From: Pseudomonadota bacterium
GTDB lineage: Bacteria > Pseudomonadota > Gammaproteobacteria > Burkholderiales > Burkholderiaceae_B
Assembly: GCA_023439305.1 (NCBI GenBank)
Contig: JAEXOO010000023.1
Coordinates: forward strand, 1-58,795
Direction of reading: 5' to 3'
DNA: 58,795 bases
The translations under genes and the position numbers were made by a program. A model generated the notes under the pieces. The model was given only the letters and a program-made list of their open reading frames with translations, ran no database searches and had not been told where the DNA came from. Of the stretch, positions 1-8,859 are shown one piece after another. Numbering within the stretch: position 1 is the stretch's first letter; every line of letters starts with the position of its first letter.

Positions 1-74
<74 letters not shown>

Positions 75-190
75 CCCCCGCGCCGGCGGGCGAACAGGCG
101 CAGGCCTTTCACCGCCATAACAGCATGGTAGCCAGAGGCCATCCGCCACAAACCCGGGAACAAAACGCAATTTCTGCGCCAGTTCTTCTC

Positions 191-217
191 TTGACCGCAG
201 CCGCGACTCCTTAAAAT
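191..217 (+). promoter_or_regulatory. possible flgA promoter
   Basis: TTGACC at 191-196 and TAAAAT at 212-217 resemble sigma-70 boxes, but the 15-bp spacer is short. If it is used, transcription would begin at or next to the flgA ATG at 224, giving a nearly leaderless message. No Shine-Dalgarno sequence is visible before that ATG. Bases 74-190 hold nothing else I can support. Confidence 0.25.
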
Positions 218-223
218 GCATTC

Positions 224-934
224 ATGATGTCTCCTCGTCTGCCCGTCGCCCTGTGTCTGTCCGCCGCCTGCCTGGCTTTCCCGGCAGGTGCTGAAGCGCC
301 GCCGCAAGCGGCACGCCAAAGCGTGCAAGAGCTGCAAGCCATGGCACACGACTATCTGCTCTCGCAAGCGCAGATCCTGCCAGGCCAGGCTGAAATCACC
401 CTGGATGCGACCCGATTGCAGGCCATGCCGGCCTGCCAGCAGGCCCAGGCCTTTCTGCCCAGCGGCCAGCGCCTGCGAGCCCGCATGAGCATCGGCATAC
501 GCTGCCTGGCGCCACAGCCCTGGACCAGCTCCGTCTCCGCCACCTTGTCCGTGCAAGGCCACTATTACATCGCCAATCGCCGCATCAACCCAGGTGAAAC
601 CGTCAGCCTGGACGACCTGGTGGCCCGCGAAGGAGACCTGCTGCAGCTTGCGTCGGGCGTCGTCTTCGATCCCAGCCAGATTGTCGGATACGTAGCCAGC
701 CAACGGATCCCCCTGGGCAGCCCCATACGCAGCACGGCGTTGCGCGATCCCCAAGCTGTCATGCGCGGCCAGACTGTTCGCACCATCGCGCGCGGCGCCG
801 GTTTCGTAGCCACCGGAGAAGGCCAGGCCCTGCAGAGCGGTCCCCCGGGCACCCAGATACAGATCAAGGCCAGTTCGGGCCAAATCATCTCCGCCACCGT
901 GCTGGACGCCGCCACTGTTCAGGTCATGATGTAG
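224..934 (+). CDS. flgA: FlgA, flagellar P-ring assembly chaperone
   Basis: FlgA is a periplasmic chaperone needed to assemble the FlgI P ring around the flagellar rod. The 236-residue product starts with a Sec signal peptide (hydrophobic core about residues 6-20, ending near AGAEA). The C-terminal two thirds carry the SAF-like fold typical of FlgA, with segments such as RRINPGETVSLDDL and GQTVRTIARGAGF; the length is normal for the family. There are two adjacent ATG codons (224, 227) and no clear ribosome site. It leads a rightward flgA-flgM-flgN group. The large rod/hook operon that often lies beside flgA is not visible, presumably beyond the left edge. Confidence 0.93.
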   Translation: MMSPRLPVALCLSAACLAFPAGAEAPPQAARQSVQELQAMAHDYLLSQAQILPGQAEITLDATRLQAMPACQQAQAFLPSGQRLRARMSIGIRCLAPQPWTSSVSATLSVQGHYYIANRRINPGETVSLDDLVAREGDLLQLASGVVFDPSQIVGYVASQRIPLGSPIRSTALRDPQAVMRGQTVRTIARGAGFVATGEGQALQSGPPGTQIQIKASSGQIISATVLDAATVQVMM

Positions 935-1015
935 CGCCGGGATGCTCATGCTAAAGTTCCAGTCCGACAAGCCGTTACAAGATCAACGCAAAGAACAGGC
1001 CCCACGGAGAAACAC

Positions 1016-1300
1016 GTGAAGATCACCTCCTCCCCTCTTAAAGCACACGTAGCTGAACGCAGCAGCGCCGTATCGAGCCAGGCACGCAACGCCTATGGCT
1101 CCGGAAGCTCGGCCGCCAGCCAGGAAGTGGATTTCAGCACCGCCGCCCGGCAGCTCAATTCCTTGCAGGACAGCTCGGGCGATGTAGACATGCAGAAAGT
1201 CAGCGCCCTGCGCGATGCCATCGCATCGGGCCAACTGAAAATCGATACCAGCCGCATCGCGGACTCGCTCATCGCCACCGCGCGCGATCTTCTCAAGTAA
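1016..1300 (+). CDS. flgM: FlgM, anti-sigma-28 factor
   Basis: FlgM binds and inhibits the flagellar sigma factor FliA until the hook-basal body is complete, then leaves the cell through the flagellar export channel. This 94-residue protein has the usual size, a disordered Ser/Ala-rich N-terminal half and a C-terminal helical region (VSALRDAIASGQLKIDTSRI, then an ADSLI segment) that matches the sigma-binding part of the family. The start is GTG at 1016, chosen because a GGAGA ribosome site lies about 6 bases upstream. It sits 81 bp after flgA and 18 bp before flgN, so co-transcription is likely. No FliA gene occurs in this window. Confidence 0.93.
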   Translation: MKITSSPLKAHVAERSSAVSSQARNAYGSGSSAASQEVDFSTAARQLNSLQDSSGDVDMQKVSALRDAIASGQLKIDTSRIADSLIATARDLLK

Positions 1301-1318
1301 CACAGCTCCTGTACGGCC

Positions 1319-1768
1319 ATGTCTTTGCAAACCTGCCTCACCGATCACCTCCAGACGCTTCAATCGCTGGAATCCCTGCTGCACGAGGAAAACTCGCTCC
1401 TGCTGCGCCACTTCGAACCCGACGAACTGGCGCAGATCACCCTGCGCAAATACCAGACCCTGGAAAAAGTCGAACAACTGGACCAATGGCGTGCCGAAAT
1501 CCTGCAAGGCCGCAATCTGGGGACACAAGCACAAGACCTGCGTGCAGCGGTCGAAGAAGATCATCTGCAAACGGAACTGGACCAGATCTTTGACCTGACC
1601 GAACAGCTGCGTTCGCTCGGCGAAAACAACGCTATTCTGGTGGATGCCTTCCTGGCCGAAAACCAGCACGCGCTCGATGCTCTGGCCGCCTTCAGCGGAC
1701 GCAATAACTTTTACGATGCATCAGGCAAGTCGCAAGCCAGCAACTCCACCCTGAGCCTGAAAGCCTAG
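1319..1768 (+). CDS. flgN: FlgN, flagellar type III export chaperone
   Basis: FlgN is a cytosolic chaperone for the hook-filament junction proteins FlgK and FlgL. The 149-residue product is almost entirely alpha-helical, rich in Leu, Gln and Glu, and has the length expected of the family. Sequence alone is weakly conserved in FlgN, so the call rests on size, helical pattern and position directly behind flgM, which is the standard arrangement. It ends just before a long symmetrical terminator that it shares with the convergent flhF gene. Confidence 0.88.
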   Translation: MSLQTCLTDHLQTLQSLESLLHEENSLLLRHFEPDELAQITLRKYQTLEKVEQLDQWRAEILQGRNLGTQAQDLRAAVEEDHLQTELDQIFDLTEQLRSLGENNAILVDAFLAENQHALDALAAFSGRNNFYDASGKSQASNSTLSLKA

Positions 1769-1780
1769 CCAGGCTTCTCC

Positions 1781-1822
1781 GCATAGAAAAAGCCCCTGTT
1801 TTAACAGGGGCTTTTTCTATGC
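1781..1822. terminator. bidirectional terminator between flgN and flhF
   Basis: A perfect inverted repeat has 20-bp arms (1781-1800 and 1803-1822) and a 2-base loop. It contains a GC core (AGCCCCTG) flanked by an A tract on the left and a T tract on the right, so it can end transcription from both flgN (+) and flhF (-). Confidence 0.9.
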
Positions 1823-1889
1823 GGGAGTACAGGGAAAGCCGGGGCACTCGTCAAAGGATCAGAATCGGGCCTCAAGCCCGACCCCGCCG

Positions 1890-4250
1890 TCACGCCATGG
1901 CTTCCTTGAGCACCAACATCTTGACCAGCGCATCCACCGACTGCGGCGCCGTCAAGGCGCTCTTGCCCAGCAGCCGTCCAGCCAACTGGCGCACACCCAG
2001 ATTCTCCGGCGCCTGCAACAGATCCCAGGCCGCCAGACTCATTTGCCCAGCCGCCAGCAAACGCACTTCATCCTGCGCGACCGATTCGGCCGCCGGCAAG
2101 ACCTGCAGCACCGGCGCCAGCAAACGCGCCATTTCCTGCGCTTCCGCGCGCAGCATCATGTAGCAGGCCAGGCTTGCCGGAGCGATGGGCTCCACGCCTT
2201 CGCGCATGTGCACCAACGCGAAACGCGTCTTGAGCACCTTGCCGTCATGGCGGCGTACGGTACGCAAAAGCACCAACTCGAAGGGGATAGAGGGCCCATT
2301 GCGCTGTCGCAGATGCACACGTGTATGGGCATACCACAAAGCGATCTCTCCCAGCTTCATCCGACCCAAGGACTGCATGTGCAAGCGAGCCGGCAGATCG
2401 GAGATCGCATGGAACACCAATTGTTTGCTTAAGGCATTAGGGCTGGTCTGCCCATCCTTGTGCCACAAGGAGGTTGCGCCGGGTATCAGGGCCAGCCAAT
2501 CGGCGGGCATATCCGCCCATTGCCGCCACATCGTGGGGGAGCCGCCCTCGAAAATATGCAACAGACTCAAGGGCTCGGCCTGGCTGTTGAGCACCTCCAT
2601 GGCCTGATTCAGCGCCTGGGCGGGACTGGGGCGTTGCAAGGTACGCACGCCCCGCGCATCCGACCAGTCCGCCGGAGACTGGCGCTGATAGTAAGGAACG
2701 CTCAAGGCCTGGCCATGCGGGCTGAACAGATAGCTCAGCGACAATTGCTCCTGACTGCCAGGCGGGGTATGCTCGGCGTGGATCACCAGCAAACGCTTCG
2801 TGTCCTCGTCCGCCATCTCCTGGCGGGCGGCGCGCATCAGCGCTCCGCCGCGCTGCGAGACATCGGCCTGCCCGGCCTGCTCATCGGTCGCATGCAGGTC
2901 GCGCCAGAAGTCGTACGCTTCTGCGCAAGCCAAACGCTCGTCCAGCACTGCCGCCGCACGGCGCGCCTGTTCGACGGAAACGGGTCCGCCCGCCGATGCC
3001 GCTGCCAACAGGCGCGGCAACACACGCGCACGACGTTCCTGCTCCTGTTCTTGCTCCTGGATGCTTGATCCACCCGACTGCAGCAAGGCCGCCAGGTCGC
3101 CTTGGGTCGGCGCATATAAAGGTCGCTGGCTCTCGCGCACCTGCAAGGCGGAATCCACCAGCTCGGCTGCGCTCATGAAGCGTAGATCCTCAGGCACCTT
3201 TTGCCCTGTAGACACATAATGAATAGGCAGCTTGAACCGAATCGCCGTATCCAGCGGAGCTCCCAACTTGATCGCTTCGTCGACTTTGGAGATGATGCAG
3301 CCGCTCAAGGGCGTGCCGCCATCCTGGGTGTAGCTGCGCGCCACTTCGTCCAGGGTATCTCCCTGGCTGGCGGCATTAAGCACCAGCAGGCGCTGCACGC
3401 GACGGCCCGCACCGGCCAGCAAGGCGGCCTGCTCGCGCACGTAGCGATCACGCTGGCTTATACCGACGTTATCGATCAGGATCAGTTGATCAGGACGCAC
3501 GCCCAGCACCAGACTGCGCAACTGCTGCACGTCCTGCACGATATGCACCGGCACCCGCATCAGGTCGCCATAGATCTTCAATTGCTCATGGGCGCCGATC
3601 CGGTAGGTATCCGTGGTCAGCAGCACCACACGATCAGGACCAAACCGGCGCACTGCCCGCGCCGCCAGTTTGGCCAGAGTGGTCGTCTTGCCGACCCCGG
3701 TCGGACCGACGAGCGCCAAAGCCAGCCCCGGCTGCCACAAGGCATCCTCGGATCGCAGCACCGGCAAATGCGCCTCCAGTTCGGCCCGAGCCCATTGCAA
3801 GGCCGCGCGGGCGTTCAGGTTCTCCGGCAGACGCTTGAGCATGGCCCGCAGCAAAGCGGTGCTGAACCCCTGCGCCAGCAAGGACTGAAACAAATTGACG
3901 GCAACAGGAGAACGCCGCATCTGGTGGCTCCAGACCAGGTCGTCCATACGGCCCTCGAGCGCGCCGCGCAAGGCGCCGATCGCGCCCATGACGTTGTCGG
4001 CGCCGCTTGCCGGTGACATTTCCTGGCGTATGCCGGCAGCCTGGTTGGGGGCGGCAGCCGACGCCTGCGGCGCGACAGCAGGCGTATCGCGAATGGCGGA
4101 CTCGGGCACCGAGGTCGCATCCGTGGCCAGGATTTCAACACCGCCATTGACGCGGCGATTCGACACGATCAAGGCGTCCGGCCCAAGGGCGATACGCACC
4201 TGGCGCATGGCTTCACGGCTGGTACTGCCAAAAAAACGACTTATATTCAT
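1890..4250 (-). CDS. flhF: FlhF, SRP-type GTPase for flagellar placement, with long C-terminal extension
   Basis: FlhF is an SRP-family GTPase that governs where and how many flagella assemble. The 786-residue product opens with the conserved FlhF N-terminal segment (MNISRFFGS). An Ala/Pro-rich linker follows, then the NG domain at about residues 120-375. The P-loop GPTGVGKTT is at 182-190, DTYRIGA at 214-220, the DTxG-type motif appears as DNVG at 260-263, and SKVD at 321-324. About 400 further residues have no domain I recognise; the first part includes a short Gln/Glu repeat. Common FlhF proteins are roughly half this length. Its ATG overlaps the flhA stop by 4 bp (ATGA). No flhG (MinD-like partner) follows. 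Confidence 0.93.
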   Translation of the reverse strand: MNISRFFGSTSREAMRQVRIALGPDALIVSNRRVNGGVEILATDATSVPESAIRDTPAVAPQASAAAPNQAAGIRQEMSPASGADNVMGAIGALRGALEGRMDDLVWSHQMRRSPVAVNLFQSLLAQGFSTALLRAMLKRLPENLNARAALQWARAELEAHLPVLRSEDALWQPGLALALVGPTGVGKTTTLAKLAARAVRRFGPDRVVLLTTDTYRIGAHEQLKIYGDLMRVPVHIVQDVQQLRSLVLGVRPDQLILIDNVGISQRDRYVREQAALLAGAGRRVQRLLVLNAASQGDTLDEVARSYTQDGGTPLSGCIISKVDEAIKLGAPLDTAIRFKLPIHYVSTGQKVPEDLRFMSAAELVDSALQVRESQRPLYAPTQGDLAALLQSGGSSIQEQEQEQERRARVLPRLLAAASAGGPVSVEQARRAAAVLDERLACAEAYDFWRDLHATDEQAGQADVSQRGGALMRAARQEMADEDTKRLLVIHAEHTPPGSQEQLSLSYLFSPHGQALSVPYYQRQSPADWSDARGVRTLQRPSPAQALNQAMEVLNSQAEPLSLLHIFEGGSPTMWRQWADMPADWLALIPGATSLWHKDGQTSPNALSKQLVFHAISDLPARLHMQSLGRMKLGEIALWYAHTRVHLRQRNGPSIPFELVLLRTVRRHDGKVLKTRFALVHMREGVEPIAPASLACYMMLRAEAQEMARLLAPVLQVLPAAESVAQDEVRLLAAGQMSLAAWDLLQAPENLGVRQLAGRLLGKSALTAPQSVDALVKMLVLKEAMA

Positions 4251-6361
4251 GCGGACTGACCAATTATTGTTGTAACCCTGAGCATGCGCTCTTCAGGAAT
4301 TTCGGCATTCGACAACACGCCTAACTGAGGAATGTGGTGGCGCAGGAAACGCGCCAGAGAGGCTCGCAGCACCGGAGGCACGACCAGCACAGGCGGATCC
4401 CCATGCTCCTCCTGGAACTGGGACGCGCGCATGGCTTCGGTCAGGACAGACTCGGCCAGACCCGGCTCCAAGGCCCCGCTGCTGGTCAAGGCCTGCGTCA
4501 ACACGCGCTCCAGCCGGGCGTCCAGCCCGATGACGCGCAGCTCGCCCTCGCCCGGGAACCACTGCTGCACAATGGCTCGTCCCAGGGCCACGCGCAGAAC
4601 TGCCAGCAGCTCGCCGGCCTCGTTGCCGCTGGCCGCCGCCCCATTCTGGGGCAACAGCCTGGGCGCGTGCTCGGCCAGCGTCTCGACAATCGTACGCATA
4701 TCGCGGATAGGGACGTCCTCGGCCAACAGTCCGCGCAGCACCTTCAGCAACAGGCTGAGGGACAAGGTCTGGGGCACCAGATCCTCCACCAGCTTGGGCG
4801 CTTCGCGGCCCACGTGATCGAGCAGTTGCTGAACCTCCTGACGACCCAGCAGATCAGCCCCATGACGATGCAGCAAGTGATTGATGTGCGTCGCAATCAC
4901 CGTACTGGCGTCCACCACGGTATAACCGGCGATCTGCGCCTGCTCTCGCATGGATACGTCCACCCAGACCGCGGGCAGACCGAAGGCAGGATCTGTGGTC
5001 GACGTACCCGGCAGCTTCATGGTGACCCCGCCAGGGTCGATCGCCAGCCATTGACCTGGAGTCGCCGTGCCCTTCCCTATCTCCACACCCGACAGCAGGA
5101 TCCGATAGTCGTTGGGCTTGAGCTCAAGATTGTCACGGATATGGACCACGGGGGGCAGAAAACCCACATCCTGGGCGAATTTCTTGCGCAGGCTGCGGAT
5201 GCGGTGCAGCAGCTCGCCATTCTGGGCGTGGTCCACCAGGGAGATCAGCCTATAGCCGACCTCCAGCCCCAGAGGGTCTACCATAGACACATCGCCCCAG
5301 CTGGCTTCTGCGGCAGCCGCATCCGCCGTCGCCTGGACCAGCTCGGTCGGCTCGCTGGCCTGCACGGCCTGTTCGGCCTGGTTTTTTTGCATCAACCAGG
5401 CTCCTCCGGCCAGAATGGCGGCCAGGAGCAAAAACACCAGATTGGGCATGCCTGGAATCAGACCCATCAGTCCCAAGATGCCAGCGGTGATATACAGCAC
5501 CACCGGATTGCGGAACAATTGGCTGACCATCTGCTCCCCGACATCCTCGTCCGTGGCGACGCGCGAGACCACGACGCCGGCGGCCGTGGAAATGATCAAG
5601 GCGGGAATCTGGGCGACCAGGCCGTCACCGATGGTCAGCAGCGTATAGACGCGTCCAGCTTCGGAGAAGGAAAGATCGTGCTGCAGCACGCCGATGACCA
5701 AACCGCCCACCACGTTGATGACCATGATGAGCAAGCCCGCCACCGCATCGCCACGCACGAACTTGCTGGCGCCGTCCATGGAGCCATAGAACTCGGCCTC
5801 CTGAGACACTTCGCTGCGGCGGCGGCGCGCTTCATCCTCGCCGATCAGGCCGGCATTGAGGTCGGCGTCGATGGCCATCTGCTTGCCCGGCAAGGCATCC
5901 AAGGTAAAACGCGCGCCCACCTCGGCAATGCGACCGGCACCTTTGGTGATCACCACGAAGTTGATGATGACCAGAATAACGAACACGATCAGGCCGACGG
6001 CAAAGTTTCCACCCACCAGGAAATGGCCAAACGCCTCGATGACCTGCCCCGCTGCATCGGGCCCCTTGTGACCGTGCATCAACACGACCCGGGTGGAGGC
6101 CACGTTCAAGGCCAGCCGCAACAGCGTGGCGAACAGCAGAACGGCGGGAAAAGCGGCAAAGTCCAGCGGCTTCTTGGTGAACATGGCCACCAGCAGGATC
6201 ATGACCGCCAGAGCGATATTGAAGGTGAACAACAAGTCCAGGATGAATGGCGGCAGCGGCAGAATCATCATGGCCATAACCATGAGAATCAGCACCGGGC
6301 CGGCCATCATGCGAGCATGTTGCCCGCCGTTCTGCTTGAGTAAGGCAAAAAAATTGTTCAT
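4247..6361 (-). CDS. flhA: FlhA, flagellar export gate protein
   Basis: FlhA is the large inner-membrane component of the flagellar type III export gate; its cytosolic ring docks chaperone-substrate complexes. From the chosen ATG the protein is 704 residues. The N-terminal half has multiple transmembrane helices and the family signature stretch GARFTLDALPGKQMAIDAD in a cytosolic loop. The C-terminal half is the soluble FlhAc domain. The ATG at 6361 (MNNFFALLKQ) lies 4 bp after the flhB stop and matches the usual FlhA N-terminus; an in-frame ATG at 6415 would overlap flhB by 50 bp. The order flhB-flhA-flhF forms one tightly packed leftward unit. Confidence 0.96.
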   Translation of the reverse strand: MNNFFALLKQNGGQHARMMAGPVLILMVMAMMILPLPPFILDLLFTFNIALAVMILLVAMFTKKPLDFAAFPAVLLFATLLRLALNVASTRVVLMHGHKGPDAAGQVIEAFGHFLVGGNFAVGLIVFVILVIINFVVITKGAGRIAEVGARFTLDALPGKQMAIDADLNAGLIGEDEARRRRSEVSQEAEFYGSMDGASKFVRGDAVAGLLIMVINVVGGLVIGVLQHDLSFSEAGRVYTLLTIGDGLVAQIPALIISTAAGVVVSRVATDEDVGEQMVSQLFRNPVVLYITAGILGLMGLIPGMPNLVFLLLAAILAGGAWLMQKNQAEQAVQASEPTELVQATADAAAAEASWGDVSMVDPLGLEVGYRLISLVDHAQNGELLHRIRSLRKKFAQDVGFLPPVVHIRDNLELKPNDYRILLSGVEIGKGTATPGQWLAIDPGGVTMKLPGTSTTDPAFGLPAVWVDVSMREQAQIAGYTVVDASTVIATHINHLLHRHGADLLGRQEVQQLLDHVGREAPKLVEDLVPQTLSLSLLLKVLRGLLAEDVPIRDMRTIVETLAEHAPRLLPQNGAAASGNEAGELLAVLRVALGRAIVQQWFPGEGELRVIGLDARLERVLTQALTSSGALEPGLAESVLTEAMRASQFQEEHGDPPVLVVPPVLRASLARFLRHHIPQLGVLSNAEIPEERMLRVTTIIGQSA

Positions 6362-6365
6362 TGCG

Positions 6366-7517
6366 TCAATGTGTGCGCGGCCGCTGGCGACCGGTATCCA
6401 TACCAGCCGGGACATTCAGCCGGGTGGGCATGACGGGCTTGTCGCCCTGCCCCTTGTTCCAATTGCGGAGCTGATACACCCAGGCCAGAACCTCCGCTAC
6501 GGCGGCGTACAGGTCCACGGGGATTTCCCGCTCCAATTCGACATTAAAGTACAAAGCCCGTGCCAAGGCGGGCGCCTGCAGCAAGGCTACCTGATGCTGC
6601 TGCGCGGCCTCGCGGATGCGCGCCGCGACCAGACCCGTGCCTTTGGCCACGACGCGCGGGGCCGAGCCATTTCCTTCCTGATACCGCAAGGCCACCGCAT
6701 AGTGCGTAGGATTGGTGACCACCACATCGGCCGCCGGCACCTGGGACATCATGCGCGAGCGCGCCATGGCGCGCTGTTGCTGGCGTATACGCCCCTTCAC
6801 ATGGGGGTCGCCTTCGCTTTCCTTATGCTCTTCCTTCACGTCCTGGCGCGACATGCGCATTTTCTTGTAGAAGCTCCAAAGCTGCCAGGGAGCGTCAATC
6901 AGGACGATGATCAGCAAGCTGGCCGTGATCAAGGCGCAGCACTTGATGATCAATGCCATTCCCGAAGCGATGGCCTCGGTGGGATTCGCATACATCAGTG
7001 CCGTCATCTGGTCGCGATGGGTCCAGATCACATAAACCGCCACCGAGCCCACCAGGCCGGCCTTGGCCAGGGTCTTGATCAGCTCCACGACGGTCTGAGC
7101 CGAAAACATGCGCTGCACGCCCTTGAGCGGATTCATGCGCTCGAACTTCGGCGCCAGCGCCTTGCCGCTGAACACCATGCCGCCCAAAGCCATGGACGCA
7201 CCGATCGCCACTACCACCAGCAACAGGAACAAGGGCGCCAGGCCGAGCAGGGTCTCGAAAGCCAGGGTCGCAGCCTGCGTGACCATCACGGCGGGATCGC
7301 GGCCGATGCGCGGATCGAACCAGACGCTGCGCCGCACAATGCCATTGAGGGTTTCATACAGATGCGCCGACCCGATCCAGATACCCCCTATACCTGCGGA
7401 CAGCATCAGGAACGTCGTCAGCTCCCGAGACCGCGCAATCTGGCCCTCTTCCCGCGCCTTTTCCAGGCGCCGGGGCGAGGCTGCTTCGGTTTTTTCGAGA
7501 TCGCTGTCTTCTGCCAT
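6366..7517 (-). CDS. flhB: FlhB, flagellar export switch protein
   Basis: FlhB is the export-gate protein that switches secretion from rod/hook to filament substrates after cutting itself at an Asn-Pro bond. The 383-residue protein shows the conserved N-terminal EKTEAASPRRLEKAREEGQI, four hydrophobic segments between about residues 30 and 215, and the NPTH cleavage motif near residue 270 followed by YAVALRY. Its length is typical. It is first in the flhB-flhA-flhF unit. The 250-bp gap to cheZ contains the cheZ terminator, so flhB must have its own promoter; I could not identify one confidently. Confidence 0.96.
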   Translation of the reverse strand: MAEDSDLEKTEAASPRRLEKAREEGQIARSRELTTFLMLSAGIGGIWIGSAHLYETLNGIVRRSVWFDPRIGRDPAVMVTQAATLAFETLLGLAPLFLLLVVVAIGASMALGGMVFSGKALAPKFERMNPLKGVQRMFSAQTVVELIKTLAKAGLVGSVAVYVIWTHRDQMTALMYANPTEAIASGMALIIKCCALITASLLIIVLIDAPWQLWSFYKKMRMSRQDVKEEHKESEGDPHVKGRIRQQQRAMARSRMMSQVPAADVVVTNPTHYAVALRYQEGNGSAPRVVAKGTGLVAARIREAAQQHQVALLQAPALARALYFNVELEREIPVDLYAAVAEVLAWVYQLRNWNKGQGDKPVMPTRLNVPAGMDTGRQRPRTH

Positions 7518-7715
7518 TGACTGCCGAGACGCATGGAAGGGGGTGAATCAACGGGTGAGTGGCGCCCAGCGCGCAACCCACGTCCGCACTGCCGCCGTCC
7601 GTCATTCTAAGAGAGGCCTGCCGCCCTGATAGCTGAAAGCTAAGGCAATAAACCCAGGCTGTTCCTCTTCAAGATGCGTTTTCCATCTTGTCCGCCCCTA
7701 CGTTCCGGCTACCGG

Positions 7716-7747
7716 AAGAAAAAAAAGCGTTGCACAGGCAACGCTTT
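7716..7747 (-). terminator. terminator after cheZ
   Basis: Read leftward, arms 7738-7747 and 7724-7733 form a 10-bp perfect stem (core AGCGTTGC) with a 4-base loop. It is followed by a run of T on the minus strand (A run at 7719-7726 on the plus strand). It ends the flhDC-to-cheZ transcript and separates flhBAF from it. Confidence 0.88.
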
Positions 7748-7771
7748 CAAGTTCGGACGGCGCTCTGCCGC

Positions 7772-8413
7772 CTAGAAGCCCAGATTGGCCAGCAGGTCAT
7801 CGACCTGGTCCTGGCTGGTGACCACTTCGGACGCGGTTGGCGAGACCACCGGCCCGTTGATCAAGCTTTGGGTTTCTTCGCGCTTTTCGGTGGGCACGTT
7901 GTCCACCAGCACCTGCACCAGCTCGGTTTCAATCGTCCCGACCACGCCCAGCATGCGGGTGATCACCTGACCTGTCAGATCCTGGAAGTCCTGGGCCATG
8001 ATGATTTCCAGCAGATTGTCCTGGGTCTGCTGCGTCTTGACGGGAACATCGCTCAGAAATGCGCGGGTGCGCTGGACCAGAGCACGGGCATCCTGCTGAT
8101 CCAACGGCTGCTCGAACCATTGCTCCCACTGTGCGTCCAGCTCCTGGGCGTCGGCCTGCAGGGTTTCCTGCAAGGGGCGCACCTGCTCGGCGGCGTTCAA
8201 CACGCGATTGGCGGCCTGCTCGGTCATGCGCGCCACGTAATGCAGGCGGTCGCGTGCATCCGGGATGGCATGTGCGGCATCTTTGATCGCCTGGTCCAGA
8301 CCCAGCTCGCGCATGCTTTCGCGCAGCATGCGGGTCAGGTTGGCGATCCGGTAGACCAGGTCGACCGGCACGCCTTGCGCGTCCGGGTGAGGGGGTGTTT
8401 GCTGTGGATCCAT
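7772..8413 (-). CDS. cheZ: CheZ, CheY-P phosphatase
   Basis: CheZ speeds dephosphorylation of CheY-P to end the tumble signal. The 213-residue protein is helical. It carries the active-site region QDFQDLTGQVITRML, containing the Asp and Gln that orient the attacking water in CheZ. It ends with an acidic linker and the CheY-binding C-terminal tail (DQVDDLLANLGF). It lies 13 bp downstream of cheY and is the last gene of the chemotaxis operon, directly before a strong terminator. Confidence 0.95.
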   Translation of the reverse strand: MDPQQTPPHPDAQGVPVDLVYRIANLTRMLRESMRELGLDQAIKDAAHAIPDARDRLHYVARMTEQAANRVLNAAEQVRPLQETLQADAQELDAQWEQWFEQPLDQQDARALVQRTRAFLSDVPVKTQQTQDNLLEIIMAQDFQDLTGQVITRMLGVVGTIETELVQVLVDNVPTEKREETQSLINGPVVSPTASEVVTSQDQVDDLLANLGF

Positions 8414-8426
8414 GACGTCCTCCGTA

Positions 8427-8816
8427 TCAGCTGCCCATTTTCTCGAATATCTTGTTCAGCTTTTCTTCGAGCGTCGCAGCGGTAAAAGGTTTGACCACAT
8501 AGCCATTCGCGCCGGCCTGGGCCGCCGCAATGATGTTTTCTTTCTTGGCCTCGGCCGTCACCATCAGCACCGGCAAGGACGCCAGGCTGGCATCGGCACG
8601 GATCTGCTTGAGCATTTCCAGACCATCCAGATTAGGCATATTCCAGTCCGAGACCACGAACTCGAAATTGCCGTTGCGCAGTTTTTCCAGCCCCATCTGG
8701 CCGTCTTCGGCCTCGTCCACATTTTCGTAGCCCAGATCCTTGAGCAAGTTCTTGATAATCCGGCGCATGGTCGGAAAATCATCGACGACGAGAATTTTTA
8801 TATTTTTTTGAACCAT
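8427..8816 (-). CDS. cheY: CheY, chemotaxis response regulator
   Basis: CheY is the single-domain receiver that, once phosphorylated by CheA, binds the flagellar switch. From ATG 8816 the protein is 129 residues, the family norm, with every signature residue in standard positions: D12/D13, phospho-acceptor D57, T87 and K109. The start was chosen because GGAGA lies 6 bases upstream; the ATG at 8822 would overlap that ribosome site, and the frame open to 8888 would add an unrelated N-terminal tail. It sits between cheB and cheZ. Confidence 0.97.
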   Translation of the reverse strand: MVQKNIKILVVDDFPTMRRIIKNLLKDLGYENVDEAEDGQMGLEKLRNGNFEFVVSDWNMPNLDGLEMLKQIRADASLASLPVLMVTAEAKKENIIAAAQAGANGYVVKPFTAATLEEKLNKIFEKMGS

Positions 8817-8859
8817 GTACATTCTCCAATTAAGTAGCTGCCCGTGCGCCTCGTCTCGC

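Noticed and set aside
4334..6343. 669-codon open frame on the plus strand
   Set aside because: It is antisense to flhA, His/Gln-rich and without any domain pattern; flhA on the other strand is unmistakable.
7641..7651. TAAGGCAATAA, a half copy of the MarR-type operator, upstream of flhB
   Set aside because: Only one arm matches; the other half is unlike the operator, so chance is the simpler explanation.
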